A DNA stretch of 64,000 nucleotides from JAXMAZ01 sp046350115 (GTDB lineage: Bacteria; Planctomycetota; Planctomycetia; Gemmatales; Gemmataceae): NCBI GenBank assembly GCA_046350115.1, contig JAXMAZ010000003.1, positions 310,001-374,000 of the forward strand, read 5' to 3'. Numbering within the stretch: the stretch's first letter is position 1; each line of letters starts with the position of its first letter. The notes beneath the pieces are model-generated. The model made no database searches, was not told where the DNA came from, and worked only from the letters and a program-made list of their open reading frames with translations. The translations under genes were made by a program, and so were the position numbers. Shown here piece after piece: positions 1 through 7,490 of the stretch.

Positions 1-117
1 CTCGGGGTTCTCCCGAAGGTCCGGGTGTTGGTTCAACAGCTCCTCCATCCGGACCCGGTCCCCGAGACCCCAGCGGTCCCGCTGCTCGGCCCGGACGGAG
101 GCGACCAGCTCATCCAT
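1..117 (-). CDS. Ser/Thr protein kinase, N-terminal fragment (runs off window)
   Basis: The first 39 codons of a minus-strand gene that continues past the left edge. The translation starts MDELVASVRAEQ and ends in a stretch close to RMEELLNQHPDLRENPE. This arrangement (a basic Arg/Gln stretch, then a short helix ending in 'HP.L...PE') is typical of the region before the kinase domain in planctomycete Ser/Thr kinases. Its ATG overlaps the stop of the upstream ECF sigma gene by 8 nt, so the two are translationally coupled. ECF-kinase pairs are common in this phylum. The kinase domain itself is not visible, so the call rests on the N-terminal style and the context. Confidence 0.6.
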   Translation of the reverse strand, partial: MDELVASVRAEQRDRWGLGDRVRMEELLNQHPDLRENPE

Positions 118-691
118 CACCCACCGCGTCGATCCCGAGGTCGGCGCACACCCGGTCCAGGGCCCGCTCGAGCCGCTTCCGGGCCGTGTCCGCCGGCACC
201 CCGAACTCGTCAGCGACCTCCTGCCAGCTCGTCCCGGCGGCCCGCCGGTCGGCGAGCTGCCGCTCCTCCGGGCTGAGGCGCTTGAGCGCCTCGACCACCA
301 GCTCCTGGAAGGACGCCACCTGGCTCGGCGTCTCCCCCCGGGCCGGTATGACCGCCCACACCTCGGGGCCGACCACCGGCGGGCGGGCGGCGGCCGGCCG
401 CCGGGCGTGGTCGATGATCCGGTTGCGGGCCATGGCGGTCAGAAGCCGGACGAGGTCGGCCGGCTCGGCCAGGTCGAACTGGCCCGCCATTGCTCTAACG
501 AAGAAGGCGGCCAGAACGGACTGGCAGATGTCGGCCGAGTCCAGAAACTGCCGGAGGTGGGGGTCCGTCAGTTTGACCCGGACGAACCGGCGGACCTCCG
601 GCTCGTACTCCTTGACCAGGGCGGTGGCCGCGGCCTGGTCTCCGGCCCGGACGCGGGCGATGAGTTCGCGGAACTGCGACACGTCCGACAT
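110..691 (-). CDS. ECF-type RNA polymerase sigma factor
   Basis: A 193-residue sigma-70 family protein. Region 2 spans about residues 20-95 (DSADICQSVLAAFFVRA, then ARNRIIDHARR), and region 4 spans about 130-185 with the helix-turn-helix SWQEVADEFGVPADTARKRL. There is no extra C-terminal domain. It would direct RNA polymerase to a small stimulus-specific promoter set. It lies directly upstream of, and overlaps, a probable Ser/Thr kinase gene. In planctomycetes, ECF factors paired with kinases are thought to be controlled by phosphorylation rather than by a classical anti-sigma factor. The family is clear; the target promoters are unknown. Confidence 0.9.
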   Translation of the reverse strand: MSDVSQFRELIARVRAGDQAAATALVKEYEPEVRRFVRVKLTDPHLRQFLDSADICQSVLAAFFVRAMAGQFDLAEPADLVRLLTAMARNRIIDHARRPAAARPPVVGPEVWAVIPARGETPSQVASFQELVVEALKRLSPEERQLADRRAAGTSWQEVADEFGVPADTARKRLERALDRVCADLGIDAVGDG

Positions 692-908
692 GGGGCGACC
701 CGAAAAGGGTAGGTGGAACCCGGCAAATCAGTGGCGATTGTACCATCCGCATGCCCCTCTCCATCCCGCCCACCCTGCCCAGACGGGAAAACCCCTCCCG
801 TTTTGTCCGGACATCCGGCACGGCCCGTTAGATATGGCGAGTGAGCCCCCACAGGACCGCTCCGGACCGGCCGTGGGCGGTCCGTAAACCCCCGAGGAGG
901 AGCACACC

Positions 909-1628
909 GTGTCCCGTGTACTGACGAGCGGCGTCCTGGCCGTGGTCGCCCTGACGGTCGCAGCTGGGCCAGCCGAAGCGTTCGGTCGGCGGGCGGCCAC
1001 CAGCTGTGCGCCGGCGCCTGTCGTCTACTGTTACGACCCCTGCACATGGTGGTGCTACGACCCGTGTCACATCCACTGCTGGCCGCACCATCACCACCAC
1101 CATGACTGCTGCTGGCCTCACCACCATCACTGCTACTGCATCGCGTACAAGAACCCGTACACCCTGACCGGCGGCTACTACTTCGTCCGGTGCGACGGCG
1201 GGTGCTGCTCGCCCGGCTGGCACTGCTGCTACGTGTACGCCCTCGGCCGGTACGAGTGGGTGCGGGTCCACCGCTGCTTCTACGGCGGCACCTACGACAA
1301 GGAGGCCGAGCAGGCCGAGGGATTCCAGAAGGCCCAGGCCGAGATGACCGGCCCGGCGTTCGTAACCGCCACCCTGCCGTCCGACGCCAAGGTATTCATC
1401 AACGGGGTGGCCATGCCGGCGTCGACTGAGATCAGCCGCCGGTACCAGACGCCCGCACCGCTCGGTGCCGGTCAGACGGCCTCCTACGAGTTCGTGGCCG
1501 AGTTCGCCCGCGGCGGGAAGACTGTCTCGGTCAAGCGGCAGGTCAGCCTTCGGCCGAGCGAGGAAGTCATGCTAGACTTCTCCGAGCGGCCCGAAGTCGC
1601 TGTGGCAGACCGGTCGCCTCGACCCTGA
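909..1628 (+). CDS. Secreted Cys/His-rich TIGR03000-type protein
   Basis: A 239-residue exported protein with a signal peptide (about residues 1-24, ending AGPAEA). Residues 33-110 are extremely rich in Cys, His, Trp and Tyr: a run of six His, a run of four His, several CC pairs and many Tyr. The C-terminal part, about 140-230, resembles the planctomycete TIGR03000 domain: a beta-rich segment with TATLPSDAKVFINGVAM and a closing SLRPSEEVMLDF. A strong Shine-Dalgarno (GAGGAGG) precedes the ATG. The Cys/His block could bind soft metals or form many disulfides; that is inference from composition. It stands alone and is followed by an 11-bp hairpin. Confidence 0.8.
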   Translation: MSRVLTSGVLAVVALTVAAGPAEAFGRRAATSCAPAPVVYCYDPCTWWCYDPCHIHCWPHHHHHHDCCWPHHHHCYCIAYKNPYTLTGGYYFVRCDGGCCSPGWHCCYVYALGRYEWVRVHRCFYGGTYDKEAEQAEGFQKAQAEMTGPAFVTATLPSDAKVFINGVAMPASTEISRRYQTPAPLGAGQTASYEFVAEFARGGKTVSVKRQVSLRPSEEVMLDFSERPEVAVADRSPRP

Positions 1629-1655
1629 CCATCAGCGTGTTCTAGCGGTCATCCA

Positions 1656-1690
1656 TCGCCGGACAGGCGTCGTATCTGTCCGGCGAGTCT
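1656..1690 (+). terminator. Hairpin downstream of the Cys/His-rich gene
   Basis: A perfect 11-bp stem (TCGCCGGACAG / CTGTCCGGCGA, 1656-1666 and 1676-1686) with a 9-nt loop, 28 nt after the stop codon. The following bases (GTCTCATCG) are not a true U-run. It could act as a weak terminator or an mRNA 3' stabiliser. Confidence 0.5.
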
Positions 1691-1782
1691 CATCGTAACC
1701 GCACCTCTGCTGCCATCCCCAGGGCTGCTCCCCTCAGTGGCGGCCTCTGATGATCCGACTCCAGGCTACACCGGAGGTTCAG

Positions 1783-2241
1783 ATGACTCGCACGTGTCTT
1801 GTCGCGCTTCTGATCGGCGGACTTGGCGGCTCATCGACGGACGATGAGGTGACCGACAAGACTCCGGGCGAGAGGCGGATTCTGGCACCCATCGATGGGG
1901 CCGAACGTGCCGTCGAGCAGTTCGACGTGGTAAGGGTTAAGGGTCCGAACAGGCCGGGAAAGGCGATCCGAGTTGCTGTCGGTGACCTGATCCGCATCCC
2001 GGTCTCTGTCCCGTCCGGTGAGTATGACCAGTTTCGGGCAAAGGCTTCCGGAGCAGCCGTGTTCAAAGCCGTCAGCGACGTCCGAACTGTCGAGGACGGG
2101 CGGAAGAGTAGTGGGTCGGCGGACAAAGAGTTCGATCTGGTCGTCACGGCCCCCGGCACGATCACTGTCGACATAGAGGTGCGGAGCTCACAGCCCGGCG
2201 CTGCGCCCATTAAAATGACCATCGAACTCACAGCGAAGTGA
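1783..2241 (+). CDS. Hypothetical protein with weak signal peptide
   Basis: A 152-residue protein beginning MTRTCLVALLIGGLGG, a short hydrophobic leader that could be a signal peptide. The start is chosen because GGAGG lies 7 nt upstream of the ATG at 1783; an upstream in-frame ATG at 1750 has no ribosome site. The remainder is hydrophilic and beta-prone, with a closing segment (VVTAPGTITVDIEV) that reads like a small extracytoplasmic beta domain. I do not recognise a family. Its codon usage is less GC-biased than most neighbours, as expected of accessory DNA. Confidence 0.6.
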   Translation: MTRTCLVALLIGGLGGSSTDDEVTDKTPGERRILAPIDGAERAVEQFDVVRVKGPNRPGKAIRVAVGDLIRIPVSVPSGEYDQFRAKASGAAVFKAVSDVRTVEDGRKSSGSADKEFDLVVTAPGTITVDIEVRSSQPGAAPIKMTIELTAK

Positions 2242-2255
2242 GCCCCAGCACTCGA

Positions 2256-2400
2256 GCGGCCATCCACGAACCAGATACCCGACCGCCCGCCACCGTGGCT
2301 CGCTCCGCGCGAACCGGCCGCCGATCCGCTCGGCCACCGCCGACAACTCGCCGGCACAGCCCGCCCCTGCTTCGCCGACGGTCGCCCTGACATCGCTCGC
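2256..2400 (-). pseudogene. Remnant of an IS701/IS4-like transposase N-terminus
   Basis: A minus-strand stretch reads ELSAVAERIGGRFARSE, then PRWRAVGYLVRG. This matches the conserved opening of IS701-type transposases, where 'RIAPRFARxEPRxRAxxYLxGLL' is followed by an RKNGWxLAE segment. Here similarity stops after GYLVRGW and no catalytic DDE portion follows. It is therefore a short decayed fragment with no complete element or identifiable inverted repeats. The assignment is from memory of the family pattern, so confidence is modest. Confidence 0.4.
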
Positions 2401-2421
2401 ACCCGCCGGAACTCCTGGCAA

Positions 2422-3004
2422 GGGCAGTTGTAGTGACTACGGTTGTAGCACTAGTGCTTCGAGCTGGCGTTGGAGGCGAGTGATATCACCGCGGGCCGGC
2501 TTGCACGTGTGTGAGTCGATCGCGTCGTCGGGCAGCATCCCTCCGATGTGACCATCCGGGAAAACTGTGACCGGGTCTGCAGCCCGGGCCGGCGGGGTAA
2601 CGGCCGGTGTCAGCAGGGCGCGGTGCGTAGCGCCTCCGCATCGCTCCTGCCGAACGCCAGCCTTCTACAAGGGCCCAGGGACACGTTATTGACGCGTTGT
2701 CCGGTCCGACGAAATGTGGAAGGGCGCTACCTCTCTTGGGGGGATCAGTGCGAGAGAGGAAGTTGGGTGCCGACGAAGGGCGCGACTAGACTAAGTGCTG
2801 GGCGGGGAAGTTGTACCGCCACCGCAACTCTGCCGGCGGCTTTCCGGGATCTTGCAACGGACCGGCGGCGAACCCGCTCTAAAGTTGTGTCGGACCGATT
2901 GCATCAAAACTAGGGCTAACGATTGCAAGCCATTCCGACACCCCATATCGTGTCCTGATCAAGTTCCGATCGGGCCTTCGCCGGCCAGCGTCACAGGTAA
3001 GCAC
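2422..3004. other. Non-coding accessory DNA, no gene seen
   Basis: About 580 bp between the transposase remnant and the next gene, with lower GC and scattered stops in all frames. It holds no convincing gene, repeat or RNA. Together with the flanking transposase remnant it looks like decayed mobile DNA. Confidence 0.4.
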
Positions 3005-3016
3005 GGAGGACGAGAA

Positions 3017-3463
3017 ATGCCACTCGACGCGGTGATGGCCCGGCTAGCCGACGGGGTTGACACGGCTGATGCGGGTGGTAATGGTGGTGCGCCGCTTTTT
3101 GATCCCAAGAAGCGGCGGCAACGTCAGCCCAAGGAAGGGCGTATGGAGACCATTCTCGAGCACATGGAGACGCCGGCTGTCGTGCGTGTGATGCTCGCCC
3201 GCCTCGGGCAGCTGTCCAAAGATCGCCTTTGCAGCCACGAACGGCAATTCAAGCTGAGCTACTATTTTGGCGGTTTGACAGTCGCCGCGCGGCCGTCACA
3301 CCGCGGGCTCGTGATCGTTGCCTCCGGACCTGCGGACGAGGTCGGGACCGTCATTGGCACCCTACCGCGGGCCGACGCCGAGCAGCTCACTATCCTCACC
3401 CCAGAGCCCCTGGAGGCCGTGCTCGCCCACCTCCCGACTCCGCCCCGGGCTATGGTCGGCTGA
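3017..3463 (+). CDS. Hypothetical protein
   Basis: A 148-residue protein starting MPLDAVMARLADG. The start is supported by GGAGG 7 nt upstream; the frame is open further 5' but without a ribosome site. The N-terminal third is low-complexity and basic (DPKKRRQRQPKEGR). The C-terminal two thirds look like a compact alpha/beta domain, with the segments LSYYFGGLTVAARP and GLVIVASGPADEVG. I recognise no family and no catalytic motif. It precedes the aspartyl-protease-like gene by about 140 bp. Confidence 0.55.
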   Translation: MPLDAVMARLADGVDTADAGGNGGAPLFDPKKRRQRQPKEGRMETILEHMETPAVVRVMLARLGQLSKDRLCSHERQFKLSYYFGGLTVAARPSHRGLVIVASGPADEVGTVIGTLPRADAEQLTILTPEPLEAVLAHLPTPPRAMVG

Positions 3464-3603
3464 CCGGGCCTGGCAGCTGACGTTGCATACACTGCTCTGT
3501 CCTGGTGGGTAACGAATCGCACGGGTGTGATACTCGTGCGCCGGCGTGCTTCGTTGACCGCCTTCTTCGCTCGCAACTGCAGATGGCCTCCAGAAGTTAT
3601 CCG

Positions 3604-4161
3604 ATGACGGAAGCGTACGCGTTCGGGTTCGAAGCCCCGAGGGCGGACATCCCTTTGCCCGTCGACACTGGCCGGGGGGTGCTGACTCTGCCCTTCTTGG
3701 TCGACACCGGCGCGGCCGTCTCACTGATCCCGATCCCGCTGGCCGACGCGATCGATCTGCCTTACCCGGCCGAGCGAGGGACCGACGACTCGCCGCCGTC
3801 CACCATGCACGGTCGCTTGACAGGTTATCGCGGCGAGTTCTCGACCCGCATCCTCGGCCACTCCTTAATGATCCCCTGCTTTTTCTACGTCCCTCCAGAC
3901 CGGCCTCCTGAGGCGGTCGGGCCGGCCGGCCACCGGACGGTCCGACGTGCCGTGGCCGATTTGGAGGACTGGATCCGGGCTGTGGAGGCCGGTCTGTGGG
4001 CGGACGGCGCAGATGACTCCCCGCTTCGGCGACAGCCGTGTGTCCTCGGACGGCTCGGCTTTCTCAACCGATTTCGATTGCTGATCGATGCCCGGGATGG
4101 GGCACGGCACGCAATTCTATCTGACGATCCCGTCACGCCGGCGGCCCGCCGCAGGACGTAA
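3604..4161 (+). CDS. Retropepsin-like aspartyl protease domain protein
   Basis: About 185 residues. The motif LPFLVDTGAAVSLIP near residue 30 has the D-T-G active-site signature of the retroviral/gag-type aspartic protease fold. A later segment, CVLGRLGFLNRFRLLID, matches the second hydrophobic-hydrophobic-G structural motif. Proteins of this size probably act as dimers, as retropepsins do. No signal peptide is visible, so it is probably cytoplasmic. The start is uncertain: ATGs at 3583 and 3604 both lack a good ribosome site. The substrate is unknown. A second, distantly related clan AA protein lies at 50.3 kb. Confidence 0.7.
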   Translation: MTEAYAFGFEAPRADIPLPVDTGRGVLTLPFLVDTGAAVSLIPIPLADAIDLPYPAERGTDDSPPSTMHGRLTGYRGEFSTRILGHSLMIPCFFYVPPDRPPEAVGPAGHRTVRRAVADLEDWIRAVEAGLWADGADDSPLRRQPCVLGRLGFLNRFRLLIDARDGARHAILSDDPVTPAARRRT

Positions 4162-4635
4162 TCTGGTTCGCTAAATCGTAAGACAGTCGTGGCCGGGTTC
4201 CTGCGATCAAGTGGTGGGCCTGCTACCGAAGAAGACGCTAGTCGCCGCAGGCATGCCACGCCGCCGCCCGCCCTCGGACCGCGAGCGGTCCAACCGGCCG
4301 TGCCGGACGGCCGAGCCGGTATGCTGCGGCAGACTGCTTCGGTCCTAGTCGTTACCACACACATCCTCAGCCCCCTGTCCTGACGGTCTACTCCGGAGAA
4401 GCCAGATTTCCCAAACCCGGCCATAACCAAAACGCAAACAGGCCATGCCGCGATCCCACACCGCGACCACTCTTCCCCGCAGGAGGCTCTGCAGGTTCCG
4501 CAGGAACTCGCCTCCCGGCAGGCTGGCTGGCAAGCCGGCCGGACGGCCAGCCGGTACGCCATCCCCAGCCCCGGTTGCGAAAGATAACGTCCTTTACCCT
4601 TCACGTTATGAGTCCGGACGACTCGATCAAACCAA
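4162..4635. other. Gene-free stretch
   Basis: About 470 bp with no supported gene. Short open frames on both strands lack ribosome sites and recognisable sequence. The right end passes into the AT-rich control region of the toxin-antitoxin pair. Confidence 0.4.
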
Positions 4636-4694
4636 TTGACTAAATCATGTCAGTTATATTAATCTATCGATATGGAGTAACTTAATAGATCGGA
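4636..4694 (+). promoter_or_regulatory. AT-rich promoter/operator region of the toxin-antitoxin operon
   Basis: An unusually AT-rich island in a GC-rich genome. It contains TTGACT (4636-4641) and a TATTAA-like -10 (4657-4662) with a short 15-nt spacer. Two related half-repeats follow (TTAATCTATCGAT at 4659 and TTAATAGATCGGAT at 4682), plus the palindrome TATCGATA (4665-4672). Phd/YefM-type antitoxins bind such palindromes or repeats to autorepress, so this is a plausible operator. No binding data exist. Confidence 0.4.
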
Positions 4695-4701
4695 TCCCGT
4701 C

Positions 4702-4959
4702 ATGCGTCAGGTCAACGCCACCGACTTCAAAACCCACTTCGGCGAGTTCGCCGTCCTCGTCCGGGACGAGCCGATCGAGGTCCTCCGGGGGAGCAAGCCG
4801 GTCGGCGTCTTCCTCTCGCCCGAGGAGTACGACCACCTGCAGCGGCTGGACGACGCCTTCTGGGCGGCCCAGGCCCAGGTCGCCCTCGACCGCGGCGAGT
4901 TCCTCTCCCCGGAGCAGACCATGCGCTGGGTGAACGAGCGGCTGTCCCGGGGCGGATGA
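4702..4959 (+). CDS. Type II antitoxin, Phd/YefM family
   Basis: An 85-residue protein beginning MRQVNATDFKTHFGEF, the typical Phd/YefM N-terminal DNA-binding fold ('..vnatefk..f'). It continues with PIEVLRGSKPVGVFLSPEEYDHL, the family's conserved beta-strand and helix. The C-terminal tail (about 55-85) should wrap the toxin. Its stop overlaps the downstream toxin start by 4 nt (ATGA), the classical coupled arrangement. It should neutralise the adjacent RelE-like protein and autoregulate through the AT-rich upstream region. Confidence 0.9.
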   Translation: MRQVNATDFKTHFGEFAVLVRDEPIEVLRGSKPVGVFLSPEEYDHLQRLDDAFWAAQAQVALDRGEFLSPEQTMRWVNERLSRGG

Positions 4960-5225
4960 GGTCCCTGGTCCTCGACAACGCCGCCCGCAAGGCGTTCGAC
5001 GCGCTGCCGGACAAGCACTTCCGCCAGGTGATCAGCGCCGTCTTCCTGCTCCTCAAGGACCCGCTGCCGCAGGACGCCCGGCCGCTCGCCGGCGTGGACG
5101 GCTACCGAATCACGGTCGGCGAGTACCGCGTGGTGTACGACTTCACCGACGAGCAGGTGCGGGTGCTGGCCTTCGGGAAGCGGAACGACGGCGAGGTGTA
5201 CCGGCGGTTGGCGCGGAAGGGGTGA
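4956..5225 (+). CDS. Type II toxin, RelE/ParE family
   Basis: An 89-residue protein whose segments ARKAFDALPDKHFRQV, DARPLAGVDGYRITVGEYRVVYDF and RVLAFGKRNDGEVYRR follow the RelE/ParE pattern ('..l.g....yRirvGdyRviY...', then a terminal strand with a conserved Arg/Lys and Tyr). RelE members cleave mRNA at the ribosome and ParE members target gyrase. The conserved K-R-x-x-x-x-Y ending fits a RelE-like nuclease slightly better, but this is not decisive. It overlaps the antitoxin gene by 4 nt. Confidence 0.9.
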   Translation: MRSLVLDNAARKAFDALPDKHFRQVISAVFLLLKDPLPQDARPLAGVDGYRITVGEYRVVYDFTDEQVRVLAFGKRNDGEVYRRLARKG

Positions 5226-5237
5226 GGGGAGACCGCG

Positions 5238-5561
5238 ATGGGAATGTACGACGAGGTGATCTGCTCGGTCCCGCTGCCGGACGGCCGCGTTGTGCCCGAC
5301 GAGCCGTTCCAGACCAAGTCGCTGGGCGGTGGCCTCGGGCAGTACACGATTACGCCCGGCGGCCGACTCGTGCGTCACCGCTGCCGGTACGAGGAGGACG
5401 GCGTGGTCACGCACCGCTCCGGACTGCGGGTGCCCCGCTTCCGCCGAGTCCCGCTCGGCGACATCGACCTGGAGTACCACGGCGACCTGCTGCTTTATGG
5501 GTCTTGGCCGGACACCGGCCCGGCGGAGTACGTCGCCCGGTTCACGCACGGGACGCTCTAA
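5238..5561 (+). CDS. Conserved hypothetical protein (MGMYDE family)
   Basis: A 107-residue protein starting MGMYDEVICSVPLPDG, then FQTKSLGGGLGQYTITPGG. This opening is shared by a widespread uncharacterised family of small bacterial and phage proteins that begin MGMYD and carry 'FQTKxxxxxLxxYxI'. The function is unknown. It starts 12 nt after the toxin gene and may be cotranscribed with it. It is followed by about 270 bp without a gene. Confidence 0.7.
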   Translation: MGMYDEVICSVPLPDGRVVPDEPFQTKSLGGGLGQYTITPGGRLVRHRCRYEEDGVVTHRSGLRVPRFRRVPLGDIDLEYHGDLLLYGSWPDTGPAEYVARFTHGTL

Positions 5562-5832
5562 TGGATTCGGCCGGCGGAGACGATCACCGACGCCCACCGG
5601 TCATGGGTCGACTGGCGGGTGTGGTGAGCCGCCCGCCGTCGTGTCGCCCCCTCCTGCGGTGACGGTGTCGCCACCCCCGCTCATCGGCACCGCGGCCCAC
5701 CCACTCCCCCGCCTGTGGCCGAATTGCCACTTGCGCCGGTCCCCGAACCGCGCTTTCCTCGTCGCGTTTTGCCCGTCACCCGTTGCGTTCACTCCGGACG
5801 CACCGGGCGGGCTGTCGTGGCGAGGGTTCGTC

Positions 5833-6492
5833 ATGGGTTCCGCGGTTCGCGGGTTGCTTCTGCAAGGGAATCAGAAGCTGGGGGCGGCCATCCATCACTT
5901 CGACCTGGAGGCCGTTACGACGTGCCCGGGCAGCACCGAGCTGTGCCGGAAGGCCTGCTACTGCAACGGGCGAGGGCGGTACGCCTTCCCCGTCGTGCTG
6001 CAGCGGCTGAGGGCGAACCTCGAGGCCAGCCGGCGGGCGGACTTCGTGGACCGGGTCGTGGACGAGTGCCGCCGCAAAGGCGTCCTGGTTCTCCGGGCTC
6101 ACTGTTCCGGCGACTACTACGACGCGGGGTACGCCCGCAAGTGGCTGTCCGTCATGAAGAGATGCCCGAGGGTGACGTTCTACTGGTATACCCGGTCCTG
6201 GCGGGTGCCGGAGATCGCCGTCGTGCTCGCGGAGATGGCCCGCCTCCGGCAGTGCCGGGGGTGGTATTCCATCGACGCCGAGACCGGCCTGCCCGAGGCG
6301 GTGCCGCGAGGCATTCGGCTGGCGTACCTGCAGGCGGAAGACGGCGACAGGCCCGAGCAGGTGGATCTGTTCTTCCGAGTCCGCAGGCTCAGGCGAACGC
6401 GGATTCCGCTTTCGCTGGTGTGCCCGAGCGAAACGCCGAACGGCCGGAACGCGGGGGTCACCTGCGGTTCCTGCCGTCGCTGTTTTGCCTGA
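5833..6492 (+). CDS. GP88-like (phage gene product 88 family) cysteine-rich protein
   Basis: A 219-residue protein. The N-terminus LLLQGNQKLGAAIHHFDL is followed by TTCPGSTELCRKACYCNGR, a cysteine cluster. Further on come LRAHCSGDYYDAGYARKW and VTFYWYTRSWRVPEI. The C-terminus carries a second cluster (CPSETPNGRNAGVTCGSCRRC). This pattern (N-K before a TCPG..C...CYA cluster, 'R.h..GDfys..Y...W', then 'yTRs') matches the phage GP88-like family found in mycobacteriophages and bacterial accessory regions. The biochemical role is not established. The Cys clusters suggest a metal site, possibly Fe-S. It is a lone gene closed by a very strong terminator. Confidence 0.7.
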   Translation: MGSAVRGLLLQGNQKLGAAIHHFDLEAVTTCPGSTELCRKACYCNGRGRYAFPVVLQRLRANLEASRRADFVDRVVDECRRKGVLVLRAHCSGDYYDAGYARKWLSVMKRCPRVTFYWYTRSWRVPEIAVVLAEMARLRQCRGWYSIDAETGLPEAVPRGIRLAYLQAEDGDRPEQVDLFFRVRRLRRTRIPLSLVCPSETPNGRNAGVTCGSCRRCFA

Positions 6493-6494
6493 GG

Positions 6495-6522
6495 AAGAGG
6501 GGGCTTCGGCCCCCTCTTCTGT
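6495..6522 (+). terminator. Strong intrinsic terminator with C(UUCG)G tetraloop
   Basis: A perfect 10-bp stem (AAGAGGGGGC / GCCCCCTCTT) closed by an exceptionally stable C(TTCG)G tetraloop, then TCTGTT. It starts 3 nt after the GP88-like stop codon. On the other strand it faces the 3' end of the next gene (6522), so it probably serves both convergent genes. Confidence 0.85.
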
Positions 6523-6986
6523 TACCGGCTTTTGTCTTCGCCTTGGCCCGTCTCTTCCTGTCGGGCCAGCATCCGCTGGAAGCGGTCCTCGGCGTCGAGT
6601 CGTTCGGCCACCGGGTTCAGCCCGGGGCCGGTCACGTCCTTGTGCCACCGCTTCTTCGGCACGAACGGCTTGGCGTACCCGAAGCTGGTGTGCCCGGGGC
6701 GGCGCTCCTTGAGCGGCTCGGTCACGCCGTCGGCGGGCTTCCCCACCCCCTCCGGCAGGTCCAGGTGGACGGTCAGCCCGTCGGCGTTCCCGTAATCGCG
6801 GTAGTGGGCCACCGTGCCGTCCGGCAGGTTCACCCGGGTGCCCGTGTAGATTTCCTTCCCGGCGGGCGGTAGAACTGGAAGGGGCTGCGGCGAACAGTTG
6901 TCCGACGCCCGCTGGCCCTCCGTAGGCGGTTCGGAAGTCTGCGCCGCTGTTGACTCCCGACTCGTTTTCGTCTTCCGGCTTGCCAT
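6522..6986 (-). CDS. Hypothetical protein
   Basis: A 154-residue protein beginning MASRKTKTSRESTAAQ. The start is chosen for the GGGAG ribosome site 6 nt upstream. The N-terminal 45 residues are Ser/Thr/Pro-rich and disordered. The middle holds a small domain, GTRVNLPDGTVAHYRDYGNADGL, and the C-terminus is charged and helical (VAERLDAEDRFQRMLARQEE). I do not recognise the family. It converges on the GP88-like gene at a shared terminator. Confidence 0.5.
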   Translation of the reverse strand: MASRKTKTSRESTAAQTSEPPTEGQRASDNCSPQPLPVLPPAGKEIYTGTRVNLPDGTVAHYRDYGNADGLTVHLDLPEGVGKPADGVTEPLKERRPGHTSFGYAKPFVPKKRWHKDVTGPGLNPVAERLDAEDRFQRMLARQEETGQGEDKSR

Positions 6987-7058
6987 GCTGACTCCCGTGC
7001 GATGTTCGGGAGAGCGGTAGCGCATATGGCGGCCGGTGTCAACCGTCCGGCGGGCAGC

Positions 7059-7406
7059 TCAGACCGGGAGGCCGGGGGCGGGGGGCAGCCCGAAGTCTTC
7101 ACGGATGGACCGGGCGATCCGGTCGAACAACCGCTCGGCCTCGAGCGCCGACCGCCGCGGTGCGGCGGGGTCGACCGGTTTGATCCAGGTGTTCTCTCCG
7201 GGACGCTGGCGGAACCCGGCCGCCCGCAGGGCGGTGCGGTACGCCCCGAGCGGCCACTCGTCGAACGAGATGGCGAACTCTCCTGCCGGCTCGGGCCGCC
7301 ACAGCCACATCCGCGGCCCGAGCGGGTGGTCGGTCAGCACGACCGTCCGAAGGAGGATCTGGCCGGGGTCGGGGGGCTCGTGGGCCGGGTCCGGCGGTTG
7401 GGGCAT
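7059..7406 (-). CDS. Hypothetical protein
   Basis: A 115-residue proline-rich protein starting MPQPPDPAHEPPDP; AAAGGAC upstream favours this start. The core reads GPRMWLWRPEPAGEFAISFDEW, then GAYRTALRAAGFRQRPGENTW. This looks like a small alpha/beta domain followed by a helix (SALEAERLFDRIARSIRE). I recognise no family. It lies about 70 bp upstream of the previous minus-strand gene, with a GC-rich spacer. Confidence 0.45.
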   Translation of the reverse strand: MPQPPDPAHEPPDPGQILLRTVVLTDHPLGPRMWLWRPEPAGEFAISFDEWPLGAYRTALRAAGFRQRPGENTWIKPVDPAAPRRSALEAERLFDRIARSIREDFGLPPAPGLPV

Positions 7407-7490
7407 GGGGCGTCCTTTCCCCGGGGCGAGGGGGTGATCGTTCGCCCTCCGCACTAGCGCGATTCGCACGGCAAGTCAATCGTCGGCCCG

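Noticed and set aside
186..887. Long antisense frame over the ECF sigma gene
   Set aside because: At this GC content reverse frames stay open by chance. It has no ribosome site and no homology-like pattern.
2438..2539. Small minus-strand frame MLPDDAIDSHTCKPARGD..LVLQP
   Set aside because: 33 codons with no ribosome site and no recognisable family. Too short to support alone.
2750..2800. GTGCG start resembling a group II intron 5' end
   Set aside because: No domain V hairpin and no reverse transcriptase gene follows.
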